Part shown: piece after piece, positions 43,865 through 54,205 of the stretch | How positions within the stretch are numbered: position 1 is the first letter of the stretch | How the letters are laid out: the number at the start of each line of letters is the position of its first letter | From: Halobacillus ihumii | GTDB taxonomy: Bacteria; Bacillota; Bacilli; Bacillales; Halobacillaceae | Assembly: GCF_902726645.1 (NCBI RefSeq) | Contig: NZ_CACVAO010000001.1 | Coordinates: 1,984,001-2,048,000, forward strand | DNA length: 64,000 nucleotides | Reading direction: 5' to 3' | Notes under the pieces: generated by a model | Seen by the model: only the letters and a program-made list of their open reading frames with translations | Databases searched by the model: none | Told to the model about the DNA's origin: nothing | Made by a program: the position numbers and the translations under genes

Positions 43865-45022
43865 TTACAGCGTACGATAAAACCTTCTAGCACTTTCTCT
43901 TTCTGAAATCGGTAAACGTTTTATAACCGGGAGCATCTCAGGGAACTTCTTGTGCGGCTCTCTTTGATACCAATATGCTACTGAAGAGTAATCATTTGAT
44001 TGAGAATTACCATGACCATGCTCTATGCTAAACAAAAGAGATTTATTAAAAATAATAGGATCTACAATATGAAATCGATATTGTGTTATCTTACCGGAAT
44101 AGTCGTTAAAAGAAATTGTATTGCTGTCCTTCCACGCATCACCGTTACTACGTATTGGGGCATAAAGAGATACACCATGATAGGGACTGTCATACTTTCC
44201 TGATGGATAACCCCAAGCTGCGCAGAAATAATCTTCTGTGCCTGTGCCATGAAGTCGTGGTGGCCAAGGCTCCCCATCGATGAAGAACATGTCATCACCT
44301 TCGCCCGGCCAACTGAATCCTGGCATCGGGTTAAGGTGGTCAATACTTAAATTACAACCAACATAATGTCCTTCTCCTTCGGCGTCTAGCAAAACATAGT
44401 TTTCATCTCCAGTCAGGTTGGCTTTTTCATATACTTTTTGATCCGCGAAGTTAGGGCTGTTCTGCTTGTCGTGCTCTACCTTAAGCGCCTCTAAGTCAAC
44501 CAATCCCTTCGTCGGGTTCTCTCTACGCCATGAAGCATGAAAATAGAAGCTTTCGTCAGAAACAGCGCGTTCAACATAATCCACATAAAAATAGAGGACT
44601 ATATCATTCTCACATTCATTGACAATCTCAATTCGTGCTGCTTTTCGGAAAGGCATTTCAAAAAAGCTGTTCATGGCGGCCTTGTCCTCGATAACACCTT
44701 GGGTAGTAATCATATTAAGTGGAGCCGAGACATAATGGCTCGCAACCCCGTGTCCGACACCAAAAAAATCGCCAATTGGGGATTGAACGCTCGGATTACT
44801 TTCATCATCCCAATACATCTTAATCAGTACTTTTCGGAACGAATATTTATCCTGTGAAGCTACCGTCATCCAGATATGATTGATAATCCCAGATCCTTCG
44901 ATATCAGCAATAATATGGGTTGAACCAGCAGGAATGGTAATACGATCTTTATTTCTTCCAGTTCTGTCCCAGCTTGAAAATCTTTTTGACTTTCCTTCTC
45001 TACGCAAATATAAATTATGCAT
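43865..45022 (-). CDS. GH172 (DUF2961) glycoside hydrolase
   Basis: 385 residues, no signal peptide, so cytoplasmic. DUF2961 proteins are now glycoside hydrolase family 172. Known members include a difructose dianhydride I synthase/hydrolase that acts on alpha-D-fructofuranosides, and D-arabinofuranosidases. The conserved GIINHIWMTV start, QSPIGDFFGVGHG and the HGTGTEDYF motif (carrying a candidate catalytic Glu) are visible. With a fructokinase and an ABC importer beside it, the likely role is to open an imported difructose anhydride or alpha-fructofuranoside into fructose. The link is inference from context. Confidence 0.85.
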   Translation of the reverse strand: MHNLYLRREGKSKRFSSWDRTGRNKDRITIPAGSTHIIADIEGSGIINHIWMTVASQDKYSFRKVLIKMYWDDESNPSVQSPIGDFFGVGHGVASHYVSAPLNMITTQGVIEDKAAMNSFFEMPFRKAARIEIVNECENDIVLYFYVDYVERAVSDESFYFHASWRRENPTKGLVDLEALKVEHDKQNSPNFADQKVYEKANLTGDENYVLLDAEGEGHYVGCNLSIDHLNPMPGFSWPGEGDDMFFIDGEPWPPRLHGTGTEDYFCAAWGYPSGKYDSPYHGVSLYAPIRSNGDAWKDSNTISFNDYSGKITQYRFHIVDPIIFNKSLLFSIEHGHGNSQSNDYSSVAYWYQREPHKKFPEMLPVIKRLPISERESARRFYRTL

Positions 45023-45152
45023 ATAACATCCCTCTTTCCTTCGCTTTTATATTATTTTATTACTTAAATTTTCCTGCTAATAATCATTCCATAATGATCT
45101 TTACTATCAATGCAAGCAGAAAACTTAACAGGGTATCATCCTATTGGTGGTG

Positions 45153-45980
45153 TTATCCTTTTATAGCACCACCAGTAATACCAGATATAATAGCTTTTCT
45201 AAATATTATGGTTAACAAAATAATCGGTAGCATAGCTACAATCGAGCCTGCAAAAATCGTTCCATACGGAACAGTGTATGGTCCACTAAATAGCGCGATA
45301 CCAACAGAAACTGATCGCATTGAAGGATCCGAATTAATAATTAACGCTAAGAAAAATTCTATCCAAGTGGCAATATACGTAAAAATACCTGCGGTAAAAA
45401 GTCCTGGTTTGATCAAAGGAAGATAAATCTTTATAAATATATAAAATGTAGACGCGCCATCGATACGGGCACTTTCCAATAAATCTGTAGGTATTTTTAT
45501 AAAGTAATTCCTTAACAACCATATAGAAAACGGTATATTAAACGCGATATACGGAATAACTAACCCCGTGTAAGTATTTAGCAGCCCCAAATTATTGAGC
45601 ATAATGTAAAGGGCAGGAGCTACAGTAACAGGCGGAAACATAGACAAAATTAATAACCCAGCCATCATTGGGTATTTTCCGGGTAAAGGCAACTTGGCAA
45701 TAGCAAAAGCTGCCATACTAGAAAAAATAAGCACTAATACCGTAGATGAAATAGATACAATTATACTATTTTTTAAGTTTGTTAAAAATCCATACTCTAA
45801 TAAAGCCTCCCGATAATTCTCCAACGTCCAATTTTCAGGAAAAAGATTTGGAGGATAAGCTCCAATTTCCGATAAGGGTTTGAATGATGTAATGACTAAC
45901 CAATAAAAAGGTAAAATGATAATGATTAAAAACCCTACCAATACAACGTAACGGCCTATAAATCTCCATCTTTGACTCAT
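45153..45980 (-). CDS. ABC sugar importer permease, MalG type
   Basis: 275 residues, six transmembrane segments. The EAA motif shows as LLESARIDGASTFYIFIKIYLPLIKPGLF (about 180-210, key residues E, A and G). It partners the MalF-type permease whose stop precedes its start by one base. The ATPase is not in the cluster, as usual for CUT1 systems that share MsmX. Confidence 0.93.
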   Translation of the reverse strand: MSQRWRFIGRYVVLVGFLIIIILPFYWLVITSFKPLSEIGAYPPNLFPENWTLENYREALLEYGFLTNLKNSIIVSISSTVLVLIFSSMAAFAIAKLPLPGKYPMMAGLLILSMFPPVTVAPALYIMLNNLGLLNTYTGLVIPYIAFNIPFSIWLLRNYFIKIPTDLLESARIDGASTFYIFIKIYLPLIKPGLFTAGIFTYIATWIEFFLALIINSDPSMRSVSVGIALFSGPYTVPYGTIFAGSIVAMLPIILLTIIFRKAIISGITGGAIKG

Positions 45981-46919
45981 TTATTCTTCTCCTTTCACAA
46001 TGGTGCGAATGAGGGGAGAAAAAATGAATGCTAACACGATAATGAAACAAACTGTGCTAACAGAGATCGCAGCACCTATACCAAAATTGAGATTTTGGAA
46101 TAATGCTTCTACCCCAAGCATAGCTATTGGTTGAGTAGCATTCCCAGGTCCCCCCCCTGTTAAGACATATGGAAGATCAAACACCCCGAAAGCTTGCAAT
46201 AACCGAAATACGACGGCTACTCCAATACTTCCTTTAATTGCTGGTAAGGTAATGTTCCAAAAACTTTGCCATCGGTTAGCCCCATCTATCGCTGCAGCTT
46301 CATATTGATCTTTCGGAACCATTTGCAATCCGGCTAATAAAATAATAACTACAAATGGAGTAGTCTTCCATACCTCTGCTACCATGATGCTTATAATCGC
46401 TGAAGTAGGAGTTGACAACCATGGTAGAGGAGCATCGATGATTCCTATCACCTCAAAAACATAATTTAAAACTCCATATACTCCGTTATAAATGTAGGCC
46501 CACATTTGAGCTGACACAACGGTTATCAGTGCCCAAGGGATAAGCATAATAACCAATGAAACATTCATCATTCGTTTCACCTTATTAACAGCAAGAGCAA
46601 TTAATAATCCAAAAAAAAGTTCCAAGGACACTGTGATAAATGAAAAATAAAAGGTAAACCAAATACTGTCCCAGTACACGCTCCTACTGAATATATTCAG
46701 GTAATTTTGAAATCCAATAAACGTGAAATCGTACCCTGTAGTGTTGATATCCACTTTACTCAAACTCATACCTAGGGTATAAAATATAGGATAAAACATC
46801 ACTATTGCTAGGACCAATAGGGCTGGAAGAACCATCATATACCCCGTACGGTTTGACCTCCATGATAAACGTTTTGATTTAGTAATGGTTGTCTTTTGCA
46901 AGGATATCCCCCTTTTCAT
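45981..46919 (-). CDS. ABC sugar importer permease, MalF/UgpA type
   Basis: 312 residues, six main helices preceded by a short basic N-terminus (TITKSKRLSWRSNRTG). EAA loop: YEAAAIDGANRWQSFWNITLPAIKGS (key residues E, G). LPYVLTGGGPGNATQPI is the usual conserved periplasmic loop. It forms the channel with the neighbouring MalG-type subunit. Confidence 0.93.
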   Translation of the reverse strand: MKRGISLQKTTITKSKRLSWRSNRTGYMMVLPALLVLAIVMFYPIFYTLGMSLSKVDINTTGYDFTFIGFQNYLNIFSRSVYWDSIWFTFYFSFITVSLELFFGLLIALAVNKVKRMMNVSLVIMLIPWALITVVSAQMWAYIYNGVYGVLNYVFEVIGIIDAPLPWLSTPTSAIISIMVAEVWKTTPFVVIILLAGLQMVPKDQYEAAAIDGANRWQSFWNITLPAIKGSIGVAVVFRLLQAFGVFDLPYVLTGGGPGNATQPIAMLGVEALFQNLNFGIGAAISVSTVCFIIVLAFIFSPLIRTIVKGEE

Positions 46920-46936
46920 AAATGCGTTTAATAACG

Positions 46937-48250
46937 CTAAGATTCTGAACGAACCACTGATTTCATGCGACTTTCCATCTCCTTGAGCACATCTTTGACT
47001 CTCTTATTCTGCGATAGCAATTCATTTGTATTTACATATATCGCTTCTGATAAAGCATTATATTTAGGTGTTTTGGGACGCGGGGTTTTTACCACATCGT
47101 GATAAATATCCAATAACTCATATTCTTTAATTAGTTGTGGATTCGATTGCACTTCGACATTCGTTGGTAGAATTCCATATTTCACCAACATCAAACGCTG
47201 GGCTTTTTTACTCGTAAGAGAATCCATAAAAGCTAACGAAGCTTCTAGATTTTTAGTATGAGGATTAATGAATACATTCCATCCAGATCGGGTTGCATTG
47301 TGTTTGCCATTTTCAAAAGAAGGTATTTTAGTGACCCCTACTTTATTAGATATCTGAGAAGTACTTGGGTTCTGCGCTTGTCTATAGGCGTATGACCAAT
47401 TTCGTAAAAAGGCTGCTGATCCCGCAGAAAAAGTACTCATTGACTCGTCCTCATGAAAGGTGGTGACCGCTTGAGGAGATGCATTGCTACTAATCAAACT
47501 TTTCATAAAAGAGAGTGCCTTTTCTGTTTCTTCCGTATTGATATGTACCTCTCCCTGATCATTAAATACTTCTCCTCCAGCTGCATGTAAATATTCCAAA
47601 AAGTTGGTCGTTAGCCCCTCGTAAGACGCCCCCTGCCAAACAAAACCGTAATCGACTAATCCTGCTTCTTGTAGATGAGAAGCAGCCCGTTTTAATTCTT
47701 CCCACGTCTCAGGTACTGGAATATTCGCTTTCTTCAGAAGGTCTTTACGATAATATAAATACCCTATATTATCATATAGTGGAGCACCGTAAATCCCTCC
47801 TTTATAAGAGGCTGCATCAACGAGTTTTTTCGGGAACCTTTCCCAAAAACTTTCGGGCATGATAGTCGATAAATCCAATGCAAGACCTGCCTCTCCAAAC
47901 TGGGCCGGCCAATTGGAGTCACCACAATAAACATCGGGCTCTGGATTTTGCCCGCCAATGGTCATCGTGTAATAAGATTGCGCCCCATTAGTCGTAGCTG
48001 GTGTTTCTTGTAAGACAACATTGACATCAGAGTATTTTTCTTCAAATCGATCGATTAATTCCTTCCTCAATCCCCCGCCGCCTATATTTCCACACGACCA
48101 TACAATCGTGCCTTCCGGATTAGAATAATCCACTTCCCTATTTATATTGGTTGCTGACTCCCCGTTATTAATGTTTGAACTACAGCCAGTACTTACGAAA
48201 AGAAAAATCAATATACCTACAATTTTGTATCTCATAAAATCACCTCTCAC
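46937..48250 (-). CDS. ABC sugar-binding lipoprotein
   Basis: 437 residues. The signal peptide has a lipobox (LFVSTGCSSN, Cys about 23), then a family 1 solute-binding fold with GTIVWSCGNIGGGG and repeated Asn/Trp-rich sugar-contact segments. It captures the sugar outside and delivers it to the two permeases downstream. First structural gene after the regulator. A shorter start a few codons in (MRYKIVG, 48235) is possible. Confidence 0.9.
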   Translation of the reverse strand: MRGDFMRYKIVGILIFLFVSTGCSSNINNGESATNINREVDYSNPEGTIVWSCGNIGGGGLRKELIDRFEEKYSDVNVVLQETPATTNGAQSYYTMTIGGQNPEPDVYCGDSNWPAQFGEAGLALDLSTIMPESFWERFPKKLVDAASYKGGIYGAPLYDNIGYLYYRKDLLKKANIPVPETWEELKRAASHLQEAGLVDYGFVWQGASYEGLTTNFLEYLHAAGGEVFNDQGEVHINTEETEKALSFMKSLISSNASPQAVTTFHEDESMSTFSAGSAAFLRNWSYAYRQAQNPSTSQISNKVGVTKIPSFENGKHNATRSGWNVFINPHTKNLEASLAFMDSLTSKKAQRLMLVKYGILPTNVEVQSNPQLIKEYELLDIYHDVVKTPRPKTPKYNALSEAIYVNTNELLSQNKRVKDVLKEMESRMKSVVRSES

Positions 48251-48262
48251 CTTTTGAAAAAT

Positions 48263-48274
48263 TTAAACGTTTAA
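48263..48274. promoter_or_regulatory. LacI-type operator TTAAACGTTTAA, copy 1
   Basis: Perfect 12-bp palindrome with central CG between the regulator and the binding-protein gene. The same sequence occurs upstream of the regulator at 49320-49331. Confidence 0.75.
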
Positions 48275-48290
48275 CTTTCATTTATAAAAA

Positions 48291-49280
48291 TTAGCAGCCA
48301 CAGGATTCACCGATGACCACTTTATTTTTAAGCTCTTCATGTTGAATATACTTGTTATCTTTATTATTTATTAATAGATTCATTGCCTCCCTCCCCATCT
48401 GTTTCACAGGTTGTTGAATTGTTGTTATGGTTGGCTGTACAAACTCCATCCACGGTTCCGTATCCACCCCTGCAATTGCTATATCTTGAGGAATTTTCAA
48501 TTTTCTTTTTTTACAAGCTTTAAAAGCACCTAACAGCATATTATTATTAGCTATATAAATAGCTTCCAAATCTTTATTTTTTTCAATAAGTTTTATAGTT
48601 GCCTCTTCTGCACCTTCAATACTTCCATCGCAACTTTCCATAAAGGAGTTCTCGATTGGAATCCTTGCTTCTCTTAAGGCAATTTCATACCCTAATTTTC
48701 TTTCCGTCATGGATGAAATATCCGAGTACGCATAAACTAAACCAATATGCTTGTATTGATGATGAGTGGCTAAGTGACTGACTAATTGTTTGGAGCTCTC
48801 TTTGTTGTTTGTTATGACGGAAATATATTTATACGCCGGAATCCAACGATCAATAAGGGCTATGGGAATGTCCTGATATTTTTTCAGCTTTTCTTTTGTC
48901 CACCCATTTGCCGGTGCCATGATTATTCCTTCAACCCTTTTTGCAATAAAAGAATCAAGGAACTCTTTTTGAGATTGAACATCTTCCTCTGTACTTCCAA
49001 CAATGATCTTAAATCCCTTTCGTGTTGCTTGCTCTTCCACTCCCTTTAAGATTTCTGTGAAGAAAGAATTGTAACCAACTGTCAAGACTCCAATTAATCC
49101 ACTTTTCCCGGCTTTTAGCTGACGTGCTGCTTCATGAGGAATGTATTCTAAATCTTGTACAGCTTTCAAAACCTTTCTTTTGTTGTTTTCAGTAACAGGT
49201 TTTGTACCATTTAAAACATTAGAAACCGTAGCAATTGATAAACCGCAATATTTACTGACTTCTTTTAAAGTAACCTTCAT
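48291..49280 (-). CDS. LacI-family regulator of the fructofuranoside cluster
   Basis: 329 residues: HTH VTLKEVSKYCGLSIATVSNV (2-21), hinge AARQLKAG, effector domain to the end with VVIGESCGC. Upstream and downstream copies of TTAAACGTTTAA suggest it represses both itself and the ABC/GH172/ROK genes. ATG preceded by AAGGTTGTGA. Confidence 0.92.
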   Translation of the reverse strand: MKVTLKEVSKYCGLSIATVSNVLNGTKPVTENNKRKVLKAVQDLEYIPHEAARQLKAGKSGLIGVLTVGYNSFFTEILKGVEEQATRKGFKIIVGSTEEDVQSQKEFLDSFIAKRVEGIIMAPANGWTKEKLKKYQDIPIALIDRWIPAYKYISVITNNKESSKQLVSHLATHHQYKHIGLVYAYSDISSMTERKLGYEIALREARIPIENSFMESCDGSIEGAEEATIKLIEKNKDLEAIYIANNNMLLGAFKACKKRKLKIPQDIAIAGVDTEPWMEFVQPTITTIQQPVKQMGREAMNLLINNKDNKYIQHEELKNKVVIGESCGC

Positions 49281-49306
49281 ATTGTCACAACCTTAAGCAT
49301 CAAACA

Positions 49307-49331
49307 TTAACGTTTTCATTTAAACGTTTAA
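49307..49331. promoter_or_regulatory. LacI-type operator TTAAACGTTTAA, copy 2, plus half site
   Basis: Perfect palindrome at 49320-49331, with a related TTAACGTTTT at 49307-49316, just upstream of the regulator gene. Confidence 0.7.
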
Positions 49332-49559
49332 ATTTATAATAGTCTTTCAATTCAGACTTGTCAATTGTCTAGATGAATAACTCTATTTTATTTGCTGTCC
49401 CTATACAGAGTGGAAAGAAGGAAAAGTTCAGCGACACAATGAAGCTATCGTATTATCGGCAGCTTCCTTTTTAAGCAAAACAAATGTTAAAACTGATTCA
49501 TTTAAATAATAAAATTGATATTCTTTACGTTTGTACAAGGTGTACTCAAATTTAACAAA

Positions 49560-49767
49560 GGAGTTTGGATTTTTCAGGGAACGATGGCGAAATACTTTTC
49601 TTGAACAAATGCCGAAGCTGTTCGATACGACAAAATGAAAGAACTTCGAAGACCAAATTGAAAATCTCTACCCCGAAGTCGGCCGGTTAACCACGAAACT
49701 GTCGTGGCTCAAAAGAGATCCAGCCTTTAAAGCGAGAAATGAACGGATCGTCATGGTTGATTGGTAA
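49560..49767 (+). pseudogene. IS3-family OrfA remnant
   Basis: The frame gives WRNTFLEQMPKLFDTTK, an in-frame TGA, then KNFEDQIENLYPEVGRLTTK and LSWLKRDPAFKARNERIVM to TAA at 49765-49767. This is the C-terminal leucine-rich half of IS3-type OrfA. The rest of the element is absent. The region from 49281 to 49559 contains no gene. Confidence 0.65.
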
Positions 49768-49854
49768 GCGTCAAATAATCCCCAACTGTTTTCAGGATGG
49801 GGATTTCGTGTATGATTTATTTAGATTTTATTTGGACACTGTAGTTTATCACGC

Positions 49855-50802
49855 TTAATCAAACAAAGCACTGATCGACAAATTGTGATAGACTCTTTCT
49901 ATAGCCTCAGCCAACAGAGGCGCCACCGTAAGACACTTGATCTTTTCAATCTGCTTTGTCTCACTCAAAGAAATCGTGTTGGTCACAATTAGCTCTTCCA
50001 CTTCCGAGTTTTCAATACGTTCAATAGCAGCACCTGACAAGACTGGGTGTGTACAGCAGGCGTACACCTTCTCAGCACCTTTTTCCTTCAATGCACGGCT
50101 AGCAAGTTGAATCGTTCCGGCGGTATCAATAATATCGTCAATAATGACAGCTTTTTTTCCTTCGATATTTCCGATAATATTCATGACCTCAGCCACATTT
50201 GGCTCCGGGCGGCGTTTATCGATAAACGCTATAGGGATATTTAAGCTTTCAGCCATTTTCCTCGCCCGAACGACCCCCCCATTATCGGGAGCCACCACAA
50301 CAAGATCATCTTCACCCTTTTGTTTAAAGTAATCCGATAGAATGGGAACACCCACCAATTGATCAACAGGGATATCGAAAAAACCTTGAATTTGCGGCGC
50401 ATGTAAATCAATCGTGAGCACCCGGTCTGCGCCTGCTGTTTCAAGCAAATTAGCAATTAACTTTGCAGTAATTGGCTCTCTTGAACGGGCTTTTCGATCC
50501 TGACGCGCATATCCGTAATATGGAATGACAACATTAATCGTTTGCGCAGACGCCCGTTTAAGTGCGTCTACCATTATTAACAATTCCATAAGGTTTTCAT
50601 TGACAGGGTTAGATGTCGATTGAATAACAAATATTTCACATCCACGAATGCTTTCCTCAATATTAATTTGAATTTCACCATCACTGAATCGTTTGACGGA
50701 ACAGGAAGCGAGAGGAATTCCAATATTCTCAGCGATTTCCCCAGCCAAATCCCAGCTGGAATTTAAAGCAAAAATTTTAACCTTTTGATTCGTGTTTAAC
50801 AT
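49855..50802 (-). CDS. prs: Ribose-phosphate pyrophosphokinase paralogue (Prs)
   Basis: 315 residues. [22 protein letters not shown], the catalytic flexible loop [15 protein letters not shown], and the PRPP-binding [17 protein letters not shown] are all present, so the enzyme should make PRPP from ribose-5-phosphate and ATP. It is unlikely to be the housekeeping copy, which in Bacillaceae sits beside glmU. This one ends a catabolic operon. What a PRPP synthase does there is unclear. Confidence 0.92.
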   Translation of the reverse strand: MLNTNQKVKIFALNSSWDLAGEIAENIGIPLASCSVKRFSDGEIQINIEESIRGCEIFVIQSTSNPVNENLMELLIMVDALKRASAQTINVVIPYYGYARQDRKARSREPITAKLIANLLETAGADRVLTIDLHAPQIQGFFDIPVDQLVGVPILSDYFKQKGEDDLVVVAPDNGGVVRARKMAESLNIPIAFIDKRRPEPNVAEVMNIIGNIEGKKAVIIDDIIDTAGTIQLASRALKEKGAEKVYACCTHPVLSGAAIERIENSEVEELIVTNTISLSETKQIEKIKCLTVAPLLAEAIERVYHNLSISALFD

Positions 50803-50823
50803 AATAATCTCCTATCCAATATT

Positions 50824-51807
50824 TTATGCCTTGTTAAAAAGTTCTTCATTTACAATGTGCCTGGGCTTTTCATTTGCTAATCCCCGCAAAAGGTTGTCTA
50901 TCGCCAATCTTGCCATCTTCATCCTTGTTTGATAACTCGCACTTCCAATATGAGGAAGAGTCACAATATTGTCAAGATCTAACAGCGGGTGATCAAGAGG
51001 GATTGGTTCTTGATTAAACACATCCAGACCGGCTGCCCAAATATCACCATTTATTAAAGCATGATACAGTGCTTGTTCATCAACTACCCCGCCTCTAGAA
51101 GTATTAATAAGAACCGCACTATCCTTCATTAAAGACAGTTGCTGCTGACTGATCAAGTTTTTGGTGTGCTGAGTAAAAGGCACAAGGATACATAAGAAAT
51201 CCGATTGTTTAAGAACGGTATTAAAATCTGCATAATTGATACCTAATTCTTCTTCAGCCTCAAATTTTCTTGACCTGTTGTAATATAATACATTCATATT
51301 AAAGCCTTTGGCTCTCCTCGCCACAGCTTTTCCAATCTGACCTAAGCCAATGATCCCCAGAGTTGATTCAAATATATCTTGTCCCGTTAATAAAAAAGGC
51401 GACCAGGTTTTCCAATGTCCTGCTCTTAGAAATTGGTCGGCTTCCGTTAATCGTCTTGCAGTAGCCATTAACAAGGAAAAGGTTAAGTCAGCCGTCGTTT
51501 CTGTTAATACACCGGGAGTATTTGTAACCATAATTCCTTTTTTTGTTGCATAATTGACATCAATATTGTTGTAACCGACAGCCATATTACTAATCACTTT
51601 CAGATTTTCCGCATGATCTAAAAGTTCACGATCAACCGTTTCCGTCAAAAGACAGAACAGTCCATCTACTTCTCTTATTTTCTCCTTTAAAACGGAAGCC
51701 GGCACTGCAGTTTCTTTTTCCGGCCACATTTCAACTGAACAATGCTCGGCCATCATGGAAATGATTTCATTAGGCATTTTCCTTGTTAAGTATATCTTCT
51801 TCTGCAA
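50824..51807 (-). CDS. D-2-hydroxyacid dehydrogenase (glycerate/glyoxylate reductase type)
   Basis: 327 residues. NAD domain motif GLGQIGKAVARRA, then the catalytic Arg in NTSRGGVVDE, Glu in DVFNQEP and His in LPHIGSAS. The pattern fits glyoxylate/hydroxypyruvate reductases. In this operon it may reduce or oxidise a C2-C3 fragment released by the aldolase. It lies 22 bases from prs. Confidence 0.9.
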   Translation of the reverse strand: MQKKIYLTRKMPNEIISMMAEHCSVEMWPEKETAVPASVLKEKIREVDGLFCLLTETVDRELLDHAENLKVISNMAVGYNNIDVNYATKKGIMVTNTPGVLTETTADLTFSLLMATARRLTEADQFLRAGHWKTWSPFLLTGQDIFESTLGIIGLGQIGKAVARRAKGFNMNVLYYNRSRKFEAEEELGINYADFNTVLKQSDFLCILVPFTQHTKNLISQQQLSLMKDSAVLINTSRGGVVDEQALYHALINGDIWAAGLDVFNQEPIPLDHPLLDLDNIVTLPHIGSASYQTRMKMARLAIDNLLRGLANEKPRHIVNEELFNKA

Positions 51808-51847
51808 AACACCACATCCTTTAATAAAATTGAGAAGCTGAGAAGAT

Positions 51848-53326
51848 TTAAGTGTTCACTTTCCGAAAATGTCCTTTTAATGACGGATAAAGATTAACAA
51901 ATATTTCATACAATTGTGCATATTGCTCGACTTCTTTTTCAGAAGGGTAAGTCATAAAAAGTACTTTATTTTTCAAAAATGTAGGCATCTCACTTAAAGG
52001 AGGGAAATGTCCCAAAGATGATCCCGCAATTAGGCAAGTTCCGTATACAGCAGCTTCATTCACTTCCATTGTTTCAATGTTCTTGTTTAACACGTTTGAT
52101 TTAATTTGGACCCATACTTTATTTTGTGCTCCACCGCCTATGGATTGATAGGATTCACATTTTAATTGATATTTTTCTTCAATAATTTCTTGAATCTGCC
52201 TGAGTCCGAAGGCGCAACCTTCAAATATTGCTTGTAGGAAATCTGCCTTACTTGTGTTTAAATGCATTCCCACATATGCTCCGCGGGCATTCGGATCCCA
52301 AATCGGAGATCTTTCCCCCTGCATGTAAGGTAAGAAGAACAAGCCGTTTGCTCCGATATCTGATTGTCCTGGTAAATCTTCTAACACACTTGAATCCTCT
52401 TCATCACTCTTCAAAAACGTGTCATAAAACCAGCGGATGCTGGCACCAGGGGTGGACATTGCTCCGTGGGACAACCAACTTCCTTTGACAACATGACATC
52501 GATTCAGAAACCGGGTATCTAAAATTTCCGGACTATCAGTGCAAACCGTCAATACATTTGACGTTCCGACTGATTCAAACACCTCATTATTTTCCAAACC
52601 CAGGGCAAGTGCAGAACAGGCTGTATCTGCTCCGCCAACGATGACAGGGATGTCGTCCAGTAAAGCATTCGCAACCCCCAAATTTTCGCCGGGCGCTGCA
52701 ATCTCCGGTAAAATGGACAACGGTATTCCTAATGCCGAACATATACTCTCTGACCATTCATATTCTGTGATATCAAAAATCCCTGTGAATGAAGCTTGTG
52801 TCCAATCCATAACAAATTCCCCTGTGAGTTTGTGATAAATAAACGTTGAAAGATTCCCCCACATATATATGGCTTCATATAAGTCCGGTTTATTTTCCTT
52901 CAGCCATAAAAGTGTTGTAATTGAAAACATGCCCGGCTCAATTCTGTTTTTAGTTACTTTATAGAGATGGTCAACCCCGACAGTTTCCTTAATCCAATGT
53001 GCCTGGGATTCACTTCTTTGATCCATATATACGATACCAGGATACAACGGAATCCCTTCTTCATTCATCATCACAGTCGAATTACAAAAAGTTGAAAGGG
53101 AGATGCCTGCTACCATGCCGCCTTCCTTTCGAACCCTGTCTATGGCCTTAGCAAGCAGGCTTTTAACCTTTTCCCATACTTCATTTAAACTGATTTCAAT
53201 ATAATTCTTCTCAGGGTATGTGAAAAAGTAACCCTCACTTAATACGAAAGAGAGGGTTGCTTTTTCATCCATTGCAGCTACCTTAATACTGCTGCTTCCA
53301 ATATCAATTCCAATTACGTGTGACAT
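51848..53326 (-). CDS. FGGY-family carbohydrate kinase
   Basis: About 492 residues from ATG 53324-53326, with GGTGATT upstream. The FGGY fold starts SHVIGIDIGSSSIKV; it has GIVYMDQRSE (catalytic Asp region), GGADTACSALALG and GERSPIWDPNARG, the xylulokinase/gluconokinase phosphate region, and SIGGGAQNKVW. It phosphorylates a ketose or related sugar. The detailed specificity is unknown; it is most like xylulokinases. Confidence 0.9.
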   Translation of the reverse strand: MSHVIGIDIGSSSIKVAAMDEKATLSFVLSEGYFFTYPEKNYIEISLNEVWEKVKSLLAKAIDRVRKEGGMVAGISLSTFCNSTVMMNEEGIPLYPGIVYMDQRSESQAHWIKETVGVDHLYKVTKNRIEPGMFSITTLLWLKENKPDLYEAIYMWGNLSTFIYHKLTGEFVMDWTQASFTGIFDITEYEWSESICSALGIPLSILPEIAAPGENLGVANALLDDIPVIVGGADTACSALALGLENNEVFESVGTSNVLTVCTDSPEILDTRFLNRCHVVKGSWLSHGAMSTPGASIRWFYDTFLKSDEEDSSVLEDLPGQSDIGANGLFFLPYMQGERSPIWDPNARGAYVGMHLNTSKADFLQAIFEGCAFGLRQIQEIIEEKYQLKCESYQSIGGGAQNKVWVQIKSNVLNKNIETMEVNEAAVYGTCLIAGSSLGHFPPLSEMPTFLKNKVLFMTYPSEKEVEQYAQLYEIFVNLYPSLKGHFRKVNT

Positions 53327-53344
53327 AACAATCACCTGATTCGT

Positions 53345-54172
53345 TTAAATATTTTCGTACGCCAACTGATTATATAGCTCAAGAGCTTCTTTAGCCGTGC
53401 CATTTCCGTGAATAATATGTGCACATGCCTTTACTATAGCGGTTGGATTACTATTATTCCAAACAAAACGACCAAATGTAATACCAGTTCCACCCGCATC
53501 AATCACATCATAAATCATTTGGAAATAATCTTCCGGATTTGGTCCGATATCGCCACCCGCTACTACAACTTTACCAGGGGTTGATTCTACTACTTTTCTA
53601 AACGTCTCCGGAGAGCCGGTATATTTCGTTTTCACAATATCTACACCTAATTCAGCCCCTGCCCGGACAGCATAAGCCGTGTGTTTCCAATGATTTTTTT
53701 CACTTTCCGGGATCTGATTACCGCGCGGGTAAATATGAGCCACAACAGGCATCCCGTACGAGGCAGCTTTTCCGGTAATTAATCCAAGATTGCGGAGTTG
53801 TTCAGGTTGATCATCGCCGCCGACAATACAGCCCATTGACACCGCATCAGCGCCAAGTTGTATTGCCTCTTCAACTTCAGTAACGCCTACATCATAATTA
53901 GGCTGCCATGGTGAAAAAGTAGAACATTTCACAATTAAACCCGCTTTACCTGCATGCGGGGCAAAGCAGGTATCAGCAAGCCCTTTATGCATTGTGATCG
54001 CATCCGGCCCTCCCGCAATAATTTCATTAATCTTACGATCAATTGGCATGAGTTCTTCAAATATTCCCCTTGCCATAGCTTGATCCACTGCGACCGCCAA
54101 CAATCGGCCACTTTCCTGATTCAATAAACGGTTTAAACGAACTTCTTTGCCTAACAATCCCATCATGATCAC
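53345..54172 (-). CDS. Class I aldolase of the DeoC/FbaB/LsrF type
   Basis: 275 residues. LLAVAVDQAMARG, the TIM-barrel strand IVKTKYTG with the Schiff-base lysine, then VVVAGGDIGP and GGTGITFGRFVW for phosphate binding. It resembles DhnA-type aldolases such as FbaB and LsrF. It lies between the alcohol dehydrogenase and the kinase, so it likely splits the phosphorylated product. MIMMGL leaves three possible ATG starts. Confidence 0.85.
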   Translation of the reverse strand: MIMMGLLGKEVRLNRLLNQESGRLLAVAVDQAMARGIFEELMPIDRKINEIIAGGPDAITMHKGLADTCFAPHAGKAGLIVKCSTFSPWQPNYDVGVTEVEEAIQLGADAVSMGCIVGGDDQPEQLRNLGLITGKAASYGMPVVAHIYPRGNQIPESEKNHWKHTAYAVRAGAELGVDIVKTKYTGSPETFRKVVESTPGKVVVAGGDIGPNPEDYFQMIYDVIDAGGTGITFGRFVWNNSNPTAIVKACAHIIHGNGTAKEALELYNQLAYENI

Positions 54173-54205
54173 TCCTAAAATTATATTTTAAAATGAAAAA
54201 CAAGA

